DNA from: Pseudomonadota bacterium
Lineage (GTDB): Bacteria; Myxococcota_A; UBA9042
Direction of reading: 5' to 3'
DNA: 34,529 bases
NCBI GenBank assembly: GCA_005792545.1
Contig: SXRM01000345.1
Location: forward strand, 1 to 34,529
Made by a program: the position numbers and the translations under genes. The notes below the pieces were generated by a model. It made no database searches, was not told the origin of the DNA, and saw only the letters and a list, made by a program, of their open reading frames with translations. Positions 1 through 6,878 of this stretch are shown in pieces. Numbering within the stretch: the first letter of the stretch is position 1; the number at the start of each line of letters is the position of its first letter.

Positions 1-203
1 CTTCAAAGTGTCTGTAAATCAGCGGCCTTACATGACGACCACACATAACCGAACAGGCATGTCGCCAACCAGTTGATTCTGCTAGCTATGCCTTCGTGGT
101 CAAGCGCACTCTCTGCGATCTGCGCCCGGCCAGAGCGCCGCGTTGACCGGCCTGTGCGCCCATGGTATCGCTGCGCTGGCCCCAGCGGGCCCGCGGTCTC
201 CCT

Positions 204-911
204 ATGAACAAGGTCTTTGCCAACGCCGAAGCGGCCCTTTTCGACTTCCGCGACGGCAGTAGCGTCCTGTGTGCTGGCTTTGGCCTGTGCGGCAACCCAG
301 AAAACCTGATCACCGCGGTCAATCGCCTTGGTTTTCGCGACTTGACCATCGTCTCCAACAACTGCGGCACCACCGACAAGGGCCTCGGCGTGCTGTTGCA
401 GGCGCGGCAAGTTCGCAAAATGATCTCAAGCTACGTCGGTGAAAACAAAGAGTTCGAGCGGCAATTTCTGGCCGGCGAGCTGGAGGTCGAACTTTGCCCC
501 CAAGGCACGCTCGTTGAGCGCATCCGCGCCGCGGGCGCTGGCATTGCCGCGTTCTACACCGCCACCGGCTACGGCACCCGAGTCGCTGACGGCAAAGAGA
601 CGCGGGTGTTTGGCGGCAAGCACTACGTCATGGAGCAGGCGCTACCTGGCGACTACGCCTTCGTCAAAGCCTGGAAGGGCGATCGTTGGGGCAATTTGAT
701 GTTTCGCAAGACGGCGCGCAACTTCGGTCCGGCGATGGCAACGGCCGGCCGTATCACGATCGCCGAAGTCGAAGAGCTCGTCGAAGTCGGCCAGCTCGAC
801 CCGGACCAGATCCACACGCCGTCGATTTACGTGCAGCGGATTTTTCAGGGTAGCGACTACCGCAAGCCAATCGAACAGCGCACGGTGCGGCCGCGATCCG
901 CCGCAGTCTAA
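204..911 (+). CDS. scoA: 3-oxoacid (succinyl-/acetoacetyl-) CoA-transferase, alpha subunit
   Basis: Alpha subunit of a family I CoA-transferase, which moves CoA between a donor such as succinyl-CoA and a 3-oxo acid, normally as an alpha-beta complex in the cytoplasm. The 235-residue protein matches the ScoA/AtoD family end to end: a glycine-rich GFGLCGNPENLI segment near the N-terminus, SNNCG, the SSYVGENKEFERQ and GELEVELCPQGTL blocks, GAGIAAFYTATG, KTARNFGP and a closing LDPDQIHTPSIYVQRI. An upstream ATG at 162 would add 14 residues not seen in the family, so I chose 204, where the protein begins MNKVF as relatives do. The catalytic glutamate of these enzymes lies in the beta subunit, and no beta-subunit gene follows. 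The next gene, seven bases on, is unrelated. Family assignment is firm; the physiological substrate is not known from sequence. Confidence 0.93.
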   Translation: MNKVFANAEAALFDFRDGSSVLCAGFGLCGNPENLITAVNRLGFRDLTIVSNNCGTTDKGLGVLLQARQVRKMISSYVGENKEFERQFLAGELEVELCPQGTLVERIRAAGAGIAAFYTATGYGTRVADGKETRVFGGKHYVMEQALPGDYAFVKAWKGDRWGNLMFRKTARNFGPAMATAGRITIAEVEELVEVGQLDPDQIHTPSIYVQRIFQGSDYRKPIEQRTVRPRSAAV

Positions 912-917
912 GCGACG

Positions 918-2225
918 ATGTCCCGCCCGCTCTCACTCGGCGCAGCGCTGGCGGCGCTTGTCATCGCGATTGGCTGCGGCAAATCCGGCGCACCGTCGAC
1001 GCCAGCTCCAGCAGCACCCGATGTTGCCCCGGTCGCGGGCAAACGACCACCGATCACCGACTTCCACGCACACCTGTCACTGGACGGCGCCGAGCGCGTG
1101 CGCCAGATCATGGCCGACAATGGCGTCGAGCGCTTCATCAACCTGTCTGGCGGCTCCGGTCGGCACAATGGTCAGGCTTGGCTGATGGCCAAGATGCTCG
1201 CCGATCAGTTTCCCGGCCGCATCATCAACTTCGCGTCGCCCAACTGGCGCGGCTTTGGTCACCCGGAGTGGATCGCCCGCGAGGCTGCGGCGCTGCAGGC
1301 CGCGGTCACGCAATTTGGCTTCGCCGGCGTCAAGATCGCCAAGGGCTTGGGCCTCGGCCACACCGACGACCGCGACCAACTGGTTGCCGTCGACGATCCG
1401 CGCTTGGATCCCTTGTGGGCCAAGGCCGCCGAACTCGGGATCCCCGTGTGCATCCATGTCGCGGATCCACGGGCGTTCTGGTGGCCGTTGACGCCGCAGA
1501 ACGAGCGCTGGGACGAACTCGGCGTCCACCCCTATTGGGCGTACGGGCCCATTCCAGACTCGGTGATGGCCGGTTTCGAGCCACAAGCGCAGGAATTGGT
1601 CCGGCAGCGCATCCCGGTACCCAGTTGGCCCGCGATGCTGCAAGCGGCCGAGCGCATGTATCGCCGCAATCCCAAGACCACGTTTGTTGCGGTGCACTTT
1701 GGCAACGCCGCCGAAGACCTCGACTACGTCGACGGCCTGCTGCAGCGGAACGCCAACTTGTGGATCGACACCGCGGCGCGGGTCGGCGAATTCGGCCGCC
1801 ATCCCGCCGAGCGCGTGCGGGCGTTTTTCGACAAATGGCAGGATCGCATCGTGTTCGGCACCGACATCGGCATCGGCAGTGACTACTTGATGCTGGGTTC
1901 CAACGGTCAGACCGAGCCGCAGTTGCCCGACGTCAAGCCTTTCTACGACGCCCACTGGGCCTATTTCGAGACACAGGCGCGCCAGATCGCGCACCCAAGC
2001 CCCATTCAAGGCCGCTGGGCTGTCGACGCGATCGGGTTAGCCCCAGCGGTGCTCAACAAAATCTATCGGGAAAACGCCGCCAAGCTGCTCGATCGCAGCT
2101 TTTTGCTGGCTCGCGCTGCCGCTGCGCCCCCGACTGTGGCCAACGCCGCAGTTCCGCCGCCCGCCGACCCGACGCCGGCGTGGGCTGCCGCCCTCGTCGC
2201 TCCCCCCACCGCTACCGCCAAGTAG
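918..2225 (+). CDS. Amidohydrolase-2-type metal-dependent hydrolase, lipoprotein
   Basis: A predicted lipoprotein of 435 residues. A hydrophobic signal peptide ends at a lipobox with Cys20 (AIGC), followed by a Pro/Ala-rich linker and then a TIM-barrel hydrolase of the amidohydrolase-2 class. Visible family landmarks are the metal-binding DFHAH (His50, His52), GVKIAKGLGLGH, the histidine strand CIHVADP, AVHFGNAAED and the late FGTDIG aspartate. This class hydrolyses or decarboxylates small cyclic or aromatic acids, but no substrate can be read here. The lipoprotein form places the enzyme in the periplasm, attached to a membrane, which is less common for the family. A Pro/Ala tail closes the protein. 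It starts seven bases after scoA and probably shares its transcript. It ends one base from the stop of the convergent TPR gene. Confidence 0.85.
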   Translation: MSRPLSLGAALAALVIAIGCGKSGAPSTPAPAAPDVAPVAGKRPPITDFHAHLSLDGAERVRQIMADNGVERFINLSGGSGRHNGQAWLMAKMLADQFPGRIINFASPNWRGFGHPEWIAREAAALQAAVTQFGFAGVKIAKGLGLGHTDDRDQLVAVDDPRLDPLWAKAAELGIPVCIHVADPRAFWWPLTPQNERWDELGVHPYWAYGPIPDSVMAGFEPQAQELVRQRIPVPSWPAMLQAAERMYRRNPKTTFVAVHFGNAAEDLDYVDGLLQRNANLWIDTAARVGEFGRHPAERVRAFFDKWQDRIVFGTDIGIGSDYLMLGSNGQTEPQLPDVKPFYDAHWAYFETQARQIAHPSPIQGRWAVDAIGLAPAVLNKIYRENAAKLLDRSFLLARAAAAPPTVANAAVPPPADPTPAWAAALVAPPTATAK

Positions 2226-2226
2226 C

Positions 2227-2916
2227 TCAGTTGGCGTCGACAAGTTCGGCCAGGCGGTCCTCGAAAAGTTCGGCCAGATCCTCGATCTCGGCATCGCCGG
2301 TCAGTTCGCGCTCCAGGTTGCGAAGGTAGACCACGAGCGTCTTTTCGTCTTGCAGTTCCAATTGCCTGCTCAACAGCTTCTTGGCCGTCCCCTTCTTGGG
2401 CACCTCTTCGACTACGGCTGTCAGCTTCAACCCCGACTTGGCAACTTGGCGCAGTACACCTTGGATCGCCTGGCGGGCCTTACTGCGATCGAAACGCGTA
2501 GGCGCCTCTTCGGCCGGATCCAGCGTCTCCGCCTTGTCGTACAGGGCATCCGCTTCTTGTAGCTTGCCCTGCAATTCCAGGCATAACGCCTCTGCGCGCA
2601 CCAACCGCGGGCTCTCGCTGTCCAGCGCTCGACCGACTTCCAGCTCGATGGCCGCGGCGTCAAAGCGGCCGAGCTCCGCCATCAAGCCAGCGCGCTGCGC
2701 GTAAGCCTCGATCCAGTCCGGGTCGCGGCGCACATACTCCGCCAGGGCCGCCAGCGCTTCGTCGAACTGGCCACTGGCAATGTGGGCGTCGGCAAGCCAC
2801 CCCCAGGCGTCGGCGTCGCTTGGGATTTCGCCGCAGATGCGTCGCGCGAGCACCACCGCCTCGGCAGGGTCCTCGTCCATCAATAGTTCCAATTCGTCCA
2901 TGTCGCTGCGCCGCAT
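2227..2916 (-). CDS. TPR-repeat protein, function unknown
   Basis: A 229-residue, acidic, apparently cytoplasmic protein with no signal peptide or membrane segment. The first half carries at least three tetratricopeptide-like helical pairs (for example DADAWGWLADAHIASGQFDEALAAL and PDWIEAYAQRAGLMAELGRFDAAAIEL), the usual scaffold for protein binding. The C-terminal third, from about residue 150, is charged and helical without repeats and is not recognised. The start is uncertain between ATG 2916 (MRRSD) and ATG 2901 (MDELE); neither has a clear ribosome-binding site. I used 2916 because the reading frame farther upstream has non-coding composition. A possible promoter lies at 2953-2982. The gene is convergent with the amidohydrolase gene and divergent from the TolQ-like gene. 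Confidence 0.8.
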   Translation of the reverse strand: MRRSDMDELELLMDEDPAEAVVLARRICGEIPSDADAWGWLADAHIASGQFDEALAALAEYVRRDPDWIEAYAQRAGLMAELGRFDAAAIELEVGRALDSESPRLVRAEALCLELQGKLQEADALYDKAETLDPAEEAPTRFDRSKARQAIQGVLRQVAKSGLKLTAVVEEVPKKGTAKKLLSRQLELQDEKTLVVYLRNLERELTGDAEIEDLAELFEDRLAELVDAN

Positions 2917-2952
2917 GCTTACACCGATCTGCCGCTCCGATCGCGGGTGGCG

Positions 2953-2982
2953 AATTTGCGCATGGCCGCCGGGAGCCGTCAA
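2953..2982 (-). promoter_or_regulatory. Candidate promoter of the TPR gene
   Basis: On the minus strand a TTGACG -35 element (2977-2982) is followed after 18 bases by CAAATT (2953-2958). The -35 matches the housekeeping consensus at five of six positions; the -10 is only partial. The distance to the 2916 start would give a leader of about 30 bases. Confidence 0.4.
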
Positions 2983-3068
2983 TCGCAGTGATGGCACACG
3001 GCGCCGCGGCCACACCTGCGCGGTCGCCCCAACAGGGGCGCCCTCACAATTGGTGCACGGCTGCGTGC

Positions 3069-3098
3069 TTGACCCCGCCTGCGAGCCGGTGCTACAAA
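3069..3098 (+). promoter_or_regulatory. Candidate promoter for the TolQ-like gene
   Basis: TTGACC (3069-3074), an 18-base spacer and TACAAA (3093-3098) resemble a housekeeping-sigma promoter of the same type seen before other genes in this window. It lies about 460 bases before the TolQ-like ATG, implying a long untranslated leader. I found no better promoter closer to the gene, but a divergent or alternative-sigma promoter cannot be excluded. Confidence 0.4.
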
Positions 3099-3376
3099 CG
3101 CCGCCGTTCGGCCTCGCTGCCGGGCGGTCGTGGCGCGCCTGCCCTTCCAAACTGGGTCCCCAGTTCGGACGCAAGGGCAAGCGAACGGCGTCAAAGGTTT
3201 GGCGGCCACGCGGTCGGCAAGCCGGCCAAGCGAATCCGGTTTCGGCCATTTGCCAGCATCCGCCGGCTGTGGGGCCTCCGACGCTGGACTTCGCTTCGCA
3301 GTTGGTGCACATTCGCGACCCGCGCGGTCGCGCCGCGGTTGGACTTGTGCGGTCCAGCCTGGCAACCACAGGGCGC

Positions 3377-3407
3377 ACGTCGCGCAGCGCCACAGGGCCC
3401 GCGACGT
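3377..3407 (+). other. Perfect 8-base inverted repeat in the TolQ-gene leader
   Basis: ACGTCGCG at 3377-3384 is matched by its exact reverse complement CGCGACGT at 3400-3407, with a 15-base loop. It could be a leader RNA hairpin or a two-fold protein-binding site. It lies immediately upstream of the 31-base repeats. Confidence 0.55.
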
Positions 3408-3423
3408 AGGGTGCCAGCCGAAA

Positions 3424-3547
3424 GGCGATTCAACGGGCACAACAATCGCCGTGAGGCGAGTCAACAGGTACAGGGCTCGCCACAGGGCGATTCAACGGGC
3501 ACAGTGCCCGCCGCAAGGCGATTCAACGCGGCACAGGCCGCAAGCAG
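3424..3547 (+). repeat. Four tandem 31-base units in the leader of the TolQ-like gene
   Basis: Units begin at 3424, 3455, 3486 and 3517, exactly 31 bases apart, each opening with GGCGATTCAAC or the one-base variant GGCGAGTCAAC. The first half of each unit is conserved and the second half varies. In unit 1 the opening GGCGAT is complementary to a later ATCGCC. In unit 2 the opening has changed to GGCGAG and the partner has changed to CTCGCC. Unit 3 contains CGGGCAC-A-GTGCCCG, and unit 4 pairs GCGGC with GCCGC. Pairing thus seems to be kept while sequence changes, which argues for structured RNA. The array ends 14 bases before the ATG at 3562, so it could affect translation. Confidence 0.85.
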
Positions 3548-3561
3548 GGAGCAGGCAAGCG

Positions 3562-4227
3562 ATGTTTCAATCGATTTCCACCGCCTTCGAGGAAGGCGGC
3601 ATCGGCATGTACTTCATTCTCGTGCACCTCATCTTCATTCTCGCGATCGCGTTTGAGCGCATCTTCGTGCTCTACATCCGGTCGAGCGTGAAGAAAGAGG
3701 AGTTCATCAAGCTGTTGCAGGTGCCGATCCTCAAGGGCGACCTGAACCGCGTCCTCAAGGTGTGCTCCACCTACCAGTACCCGCTGGCGCGCATCGTGCA
3801 CGCGGGCGTGCTCAAGGTGAAGCGCTCGGACGAAGAGGTTCAGGCGGCGATGGACGAGGCCTACCTGCGCGAGATCCCGCAGATCGAGAAGCGCGTGGAC
3901 TACCTGAACTTGCTCGGCAACACCGCCACGCTGGCCGGTCTGCTCGGCACCGTGTTCGGTCTCATCCACACCTTCGGCGCCATCGGCAAGCCGGACGTCG
4001 ACGCCTCGCAGCGCTCGACCCTGCTCTCGAAGGGTATCTCGGAAGCCATGAACTGCACGGCGTTCGGTCTGGGCACCGGCATCGTCGGTGTGCTTTTCTA
4101 CGCCGTCCTCGCCTCCAAGGGCAAGGAAATCAAGGCCGACATCGACGAGGGCACGGTTCGCGTGCTCAACCTCATCGTGGCCAACCGCAACAAGATGGGC
4201 GACATCAAGGAAGAGGCCGCGGCCTAG
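3562..4227 (+). CDS. TolQ/ExbB/MotA-family proton-channel protein
   Basis: A 221-residue inner-membrane subunit of a proton-driven force-generating complex. Three transmembrane segments are visible at about residues 15-37, 117-139 and 161-184, with the usual large cytoplasmic loop between the first two. The third helix begins GISEAMNCTAFGLGTG and aligns with the ExbB GIAEALLATAIGL segment, keeping the glutamate (Glu161) and threonine (Thr166) that line the channel in ExbB. The family normally works as a pentamer around a TolR/ExbD dimer, and two such partners follow downstream. Myxococcus AglR is the TolQ-type member of a one-TolQ/two-TolR motor (AglRQS), so a motility or envelope-transport role is possible. 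The start has a weak GGGAG nearby and follows the tandem repeat directly. Family is firm; subfamily is inferred. Confidence 0.93.
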   Translation: MFQSISTAFEEGGIGMYFILVHLIFILAIAFERIFVLYIRSSVKKEEFIKLLQVPILKGDLNRVLKVCSTYQYPLARIVHAGVLKVKRSDEEVQAAMDEAYLREIPQIEKRVDYLNLLGNTATLAGLLGTVFGLIHTFGAIGKPDVDASQRSTLLSKGISEAMNCTAFGLGTGIVGVLFYAVLASKGKEIKADIDEGTVRVLNLIVANRNKMGDIKEEAAA

Positions 4228-4769
4228 TTCCTTCGAAGGTCCCCAGCCGTTCGCGTTACGGTGCCGGTTTGCCCGGCTGGCCTGCGCGCCCGGTCGCAGA
4301 TACTCGCTTGCTGCTTTCGCTTTGCTGCGCTCCCGAGCGCACGGCGGTGGTGTGTGGCCCCAGGCCCGCTCCGCCGACCGTGCGCTCCGGAAGTGGCGCA
4401 GCGGTTGCAGCAGATGTGCGCCGCCAATGGACCAGGCCGGCAACGGCCACCGTTGGCAAACAGCGGCCCCTGCGGGCTGATGTCGCGCAGCGATAACGGC
4501 AGGCATGCCTGTCCGTTCCACACGCAGCGGTTCGCGCGGGCAGTTGCTCCGCTTACACGCTTGCACAGATTTTGCGCACGCCTGCAGCGCCGTCGGCACG
4601 TCTGACAGCCCAGGAGGTCCGCGCGTTCAGGGCTGCGCTGGCAGCCCGCCGCCGCGCGGCGGTTGACGACTAACCGCGCGCGCCGCCCGTTTGGCCAGCT
4701 GGCCAGTCGCGGGAGGCACACGAAACGAAGGTCGGGGCCAGCAGGCTGACCGATCGCAAGGAGTACCCG
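4228..4769 (+). other. 542-base structured spacer between TolQ-like and first TolR-like genes
   Basis: No credible gene in any frame and no clear promoter. It is rich in short perfect symmetries: CCTTCGAAGG at 4230-4239, CAACGG-cca-CCGTTG at 4441-4455, the palindrome CAGGCATGCCTG at 4500-4511, GGGCTGC-gctg-GCAGCCC at 4630-4647 and the 14-base palindrome CCGCCGCGCGGCGG at 4649-4662. A strong ribosome-binding site, AAGGAG at 4758-4763, lies before the next gene. Such a long gap between two genes whose products should assemble together is unusual. It could hold an RNA gene, a processing or attenuation region, or the remains of a lost gene. Confidence 0.6.
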
Positions 4770-5411
4770 ATGGGTGGTGGTTCATCAGGCAAGGGCGGCG
4801 TAGCGGACGCTAATCTGAACGTCGTGCCGTTCATCGATCTGCTCGCGTGCATCATCTGCTTCTTGCTGATCTCAGCGGCGTGGACGCAGATGGCCCGCAT
4901 CGACGTCGATCAGGCGCTGCCCAAGGCTTCGCCGAAACCGCCACCGACGCCGCCGGCGCCGGAAGGCAAGATCAACGTGGTCATCACGCCAAACGGCCAC
5001 CTGGTCAACCTGTGGAACGCCGACAAAATCGCCAGCCCGCACCCAGAGCACGTCACGGTGACCAAGATCATGGCCAACGGTGATTTCAAGTTGTGCCGCG
5101 GTCGCGCTGGCGGCGATTGCTCAGGCGCCTCCGCGGAGTCGTTCAAGAAGTACGACTACGCCAAGCTGCGCGAGAAGCTTGAGTCCTACCTGCGCGATTG
5201 CGCGCTGCCCACGGACAACAAAGTCGGCGGCAAGAACACCAAGGTCATGGTCGCCGCTGTCGACTCCGTCCAATACCTGCACTTGATCCGCACGCTCGAC
5301 CAGATCCTGCTGGCCTGCAAGGACAAGGACAAGAAAGAGACGTGCCTGAACAACCCAAGCGTCGGCGACGTCAACCTGCTGCGCGCGGAAGGCTTCACTT
5401 CGTTCGACTAG
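4770..5411 (+). CDS. TolR/ExbD-family protein with Cys-rich periplasmic domain
   Basis: A 213-residue bitopic inner-membrane protein. A short Gly-rich cytoplasmic start leads into NLNVVPFIDLLACIICFLL, the single TolR/ExbD transmembrane helix with its essential proton-carrying aspartate (Asp23). A Pro-rich linker (residues 51-65) and a periplasmic domain follow. The family domain is usually short and free of cysteine; here it is enlarged and has cysteines at 109, 117, 144, 183 and 192, with an inserted Gly/Cys loop (residues 109-119). The start has the clearest ribosome-binding site in this part of the window (AAGGAG, six bases spacing). It should pair with the TolQ-like protein. With the second TolR-like gene it gives the one-to-two gene arrangement known from AglR/AglQ/AglS. 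Confidence 0.9.
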   Translation: MGGGSSGKGGVADANLNVVPFIDLLACIICFLLISAAWTQMARIDVDQALPKASPKPPPTPPAPEGKINVVITPNGHLVNLWNADKIASPHPEHVTVTKIMANGDFKLCRGRAGGDCSGASAESFKKYDYAKLREKLESYLRDCALPTDNKVGGKNTKVMVAAVDSVQYLHLIRTLDQILLACKDKDKKETCLNNPSVGDVNLLRAEGFTSFD

Positions 5412-5435
5412 GCCGCCGCGTTCTCGGTTGGCGCC

Positions 5436-5480
5436 TCACTGGATCACTCGTACTGAGCTCACTGCATCACCCGTACTGAG
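5436..5480 (+). repeat. Two tandem 23-base units between the TolR-like genes
   Basis: TCACTGGATCACTCGTACTGAG (5436-5457) is repeated as TCACTGCATCACCCGTACTGAG (5459-5480) with two changes, at a period of 23 bases. Together they fill most of the 74-base gap between the two TolR-like genes and end five bases before the next ATG. They look like a recent local duplication, or paired sites for a regulator or RNA-binding protein. Confidence 0.85.
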
Positions 5481-5485
5481 GTAGC

Positions 5486-6088
5486 ATGTCCGTCCATCAC
5501 CCTGGTTCACGCGCTGGCTCTGGTGTCGCGCTCAAGACCATCCGCAACTCGGTCGCACACGGCGGCGGCAAGAGCCTGTTCGCCACGTTGAACGTGGTGC
5601 CGATGATCGACCTGTTCACGATGCTCGTGATCTTTCTGATCATGCAGTTCAGCGCATCGGGCGAATTGATGATGGTCAACCCCAACGTGGCCATGCCTAA
5701 GGCCGGCGCCAAGAAGGAACTCGATCGCGCACCGATTGTGGCGCTGACCCGCTGGGAAGGCAAAGACGCGCCTGGCGATCTGCTGTTTGAAAACAACAAG
5801 GTGCTGAGCCAGAAGGACATCAACGAGGTCAAGTTCCCGACCTGGGACATCAAGCCGCTGGCCGAAGTGCTCAAGAAGAACTGGGCCAACCAGCAGAAGT
5901 TCAACGGGCCGACCCCTGAGAAGACCAAGGCTTTGCGGACCAACCGCAAGATCATCATCCAAGCGGACCGCACGGTGCCATTTAGCGTCATCAAGATGGT
6001 GATGGCGACCTGCGGCCGCAACGAGTACCGCGAGCCCAACTTCGCCATTATGGTCTCCCCCGGCGGCGACGAAGCCGCCGCAAAGTAA
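5486..6088 (+). CDS. Second TolR/ExbD-family protein
   Basis: A 200-residue bitopic membrane protein. After a 30-residue basic cytoplasmic segment comes TLNVVPMIDLFTMLVIFLIM, the family transmembrane helix with the conserved aspartate (Asp42). The periplasmic part is of near-typical size and ends in a domain with IIIQADRTVPFSVIKMVMATC, the strand-helix pattern of ExbD (compare its typical QADkxvpyexV segment). It differs clearly from the first TolR-like protein, so the two are probably distinct subunits rather than recent copies. In known one-TolQ/two-TolR motors both TolR-type proteins are needed. The next gene starts 29 bases on, so transcription probably continues through the nuclease-fold and repeat-protein genes. 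Confidence 0.92.
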   Translation: MSVHHPGSRAGSGVALKTIRNSVAHGGGKSLFATLNVVPMIDLFTMLVIFLIMQFSASGELMMVNPNVAMPKAGAKKELDRAPIVALTRWEGKDAPGDLLFENNKVLSQKDINEVKFPTWDIKPLAEVLKKNWANQQKFNGPTPEKTKALRTNRKIIIQADRTVPFSVIKMVMATCGRNEYREPNFAIMVSPGGDEAAAK

Positions 6089-6117
6089 GCGAGCGCTCGG
6101 GCGACCCAGCCGCAACT

Positions 6118-6876
6118 ATGCTCAGCCGACCCGCATTCGCCGCTCGACGCCCAGTTGGGGTCACCGCGGTGGGTGCGGGTCTGGCGTTTTTGGCGAGCTT
6201 GGCTGCGGTGCTCTCAGCCAGTGGGGCAGAGGCCCGCCCCATGTCGCGGGTGTTTCTCAACGGCGTGCCCGCGCCAGTCTATTTCAACGACGGTGACAGC
6301 TTTACGGTGCTCGGCGGGCCGCTCGAGGGTAGCAAGGCGCGCCTGGCCGGCTTCAACACCCTGGAAAGCTTCGGACCAGTGCATCGTTGGGGCACCTGGA
6401 CTGCGCAAGAACTGTACGTTGCATCCAAGAAGGCGACGCTAAACGCCCGCCGCGGCGTCTGGCACTGCCACTCAGAGCTGAACCGCGACGGCTACGGCCG
6501 CATTTTGTGGACCTGCCCGGACCTCATCATCGATCAGATCCGCAAGGGCCTGGCGCATGCGATGACGGTGACCGAGGAACCAGCGCCCCAGCCCCAACTT
6601 GATGCGATGTATGCAGCGCAGGCTGAGCGCCGCGGCATTTGGGCGCACGGCATCCCGGAATTTATCCTGACGAGTACCCACAGCAATGACGAAGGCTACC
6701 CTGGCGCCACCTACAACCGCCTGGTGTCGACTAGGACTGGCGCTTCCCGCAAGTGGCTGCACAAGGACAACTACAAGGACTGCCAGGAAATCTGCCACGA
6801 GACGGGGTCGTGCATGGTGCACGTGCACTTCAGCAAGCGCTACGGCCAGCAACGCGCCGCCTGCCTGGACCACTAA
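6118..6876 (+). CDS. Secreted staphylococcal-nuclease-fold protein with Cys-rich tail
   Basis: A 252-residue exported protein with a signal peptide (residues 1 to about 39, ending SGAEA). The middle matches the staphylococcal (thermo)nuclease fold: DGDSF (Asp58, Asp60), RLAGFNTLE (Arg75, Thr81, Glu83) and RDGYGR (Arg128). By alignment these are the nuclease calcium-site aspartates 19/21, the catalytic Arg35, Glu43 and Arg87, and Thr41. The residue equal to calcium ligand Asp40 is Asn80. Cysteines 117 and 133 fall in the core, and residues from about 185 onward form an extra tail with Cys222, 226, 232 and 249 that is not part of the nuclease fold. It may be a true extracellular or periplasmic nuclease or a modified binding domain. 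It ends two bases before the repeat-lipoprotein start, strongly suggesting co-expression. Confidence 0.75.
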   Translation: MLSRPAFAARRPVGVTAVGAGLAFLASLAAVLSASGAEARPMSRVFLNGVPAPVYFNDGDSFTVLGGPLEGSKARLAGFNTLESFGPVHRWGTWTAQELYVASKKATLNARRGVWHCHSELNRDGYGRILWTCPDLIIDQIRKGLAHAMTVTEEPAPQPQLDAMYAAQAERRGIWAHGIPEFILTSTHSNDEGYPGATYNRLVSTRTGASRKWLHKDNYKDCQEICHETGSCMVHVHFSKRYGQQRAACLDH

Positions 6877-6878
6877 CC

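Larger units (their letters stand above)
2917..3561. other. 645-base divergent intergenic region and TolQ-gene leader
   Basis: No convincing gene: open frames here have poor composition and no family resemblance. The region holds a minus-strand promoter (2953-2982), a plus-strand promoter (3069-3098), a near-identical 12-base pair of boxes (CAATTGGTGCAC at 3047-3058 and CAGTTGGTGCAC at 3299-3310), an 8-base inverted repeat (3377-3407) and a four-unit tandem repeat (3424-3547) just before the TolQ-like start. If the promoter call is right, the TolQ-like mRNA has a leader of about 450 bases. Confidence 0.6.

Noticed and set aside
1-203. A gene or RNA at the left edge
   Set aside because: No frame with family character and no tRNA-like fold; probably the upstream region of scoA.
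3424-3547. CRISPR array
   Set aside because: Spacing is regular but there are only four units, the conserved part is about 11 bases and spacers are related; no cas gene is near.
3523-4599. Long minus-strand open frame opposite the TolQ-like gene
   Set aside because: It is antisense to a clear family member, has no domain resemblance and reflects GC-rich third-position bias.
3562-6088. Naming the genes aglR, aglQ and aglS
   Set aside because: The one-plus-two arrangement fits, but TolQ/TolR-type sets are common in this lineage and sequence alone does not decide the subgroup.
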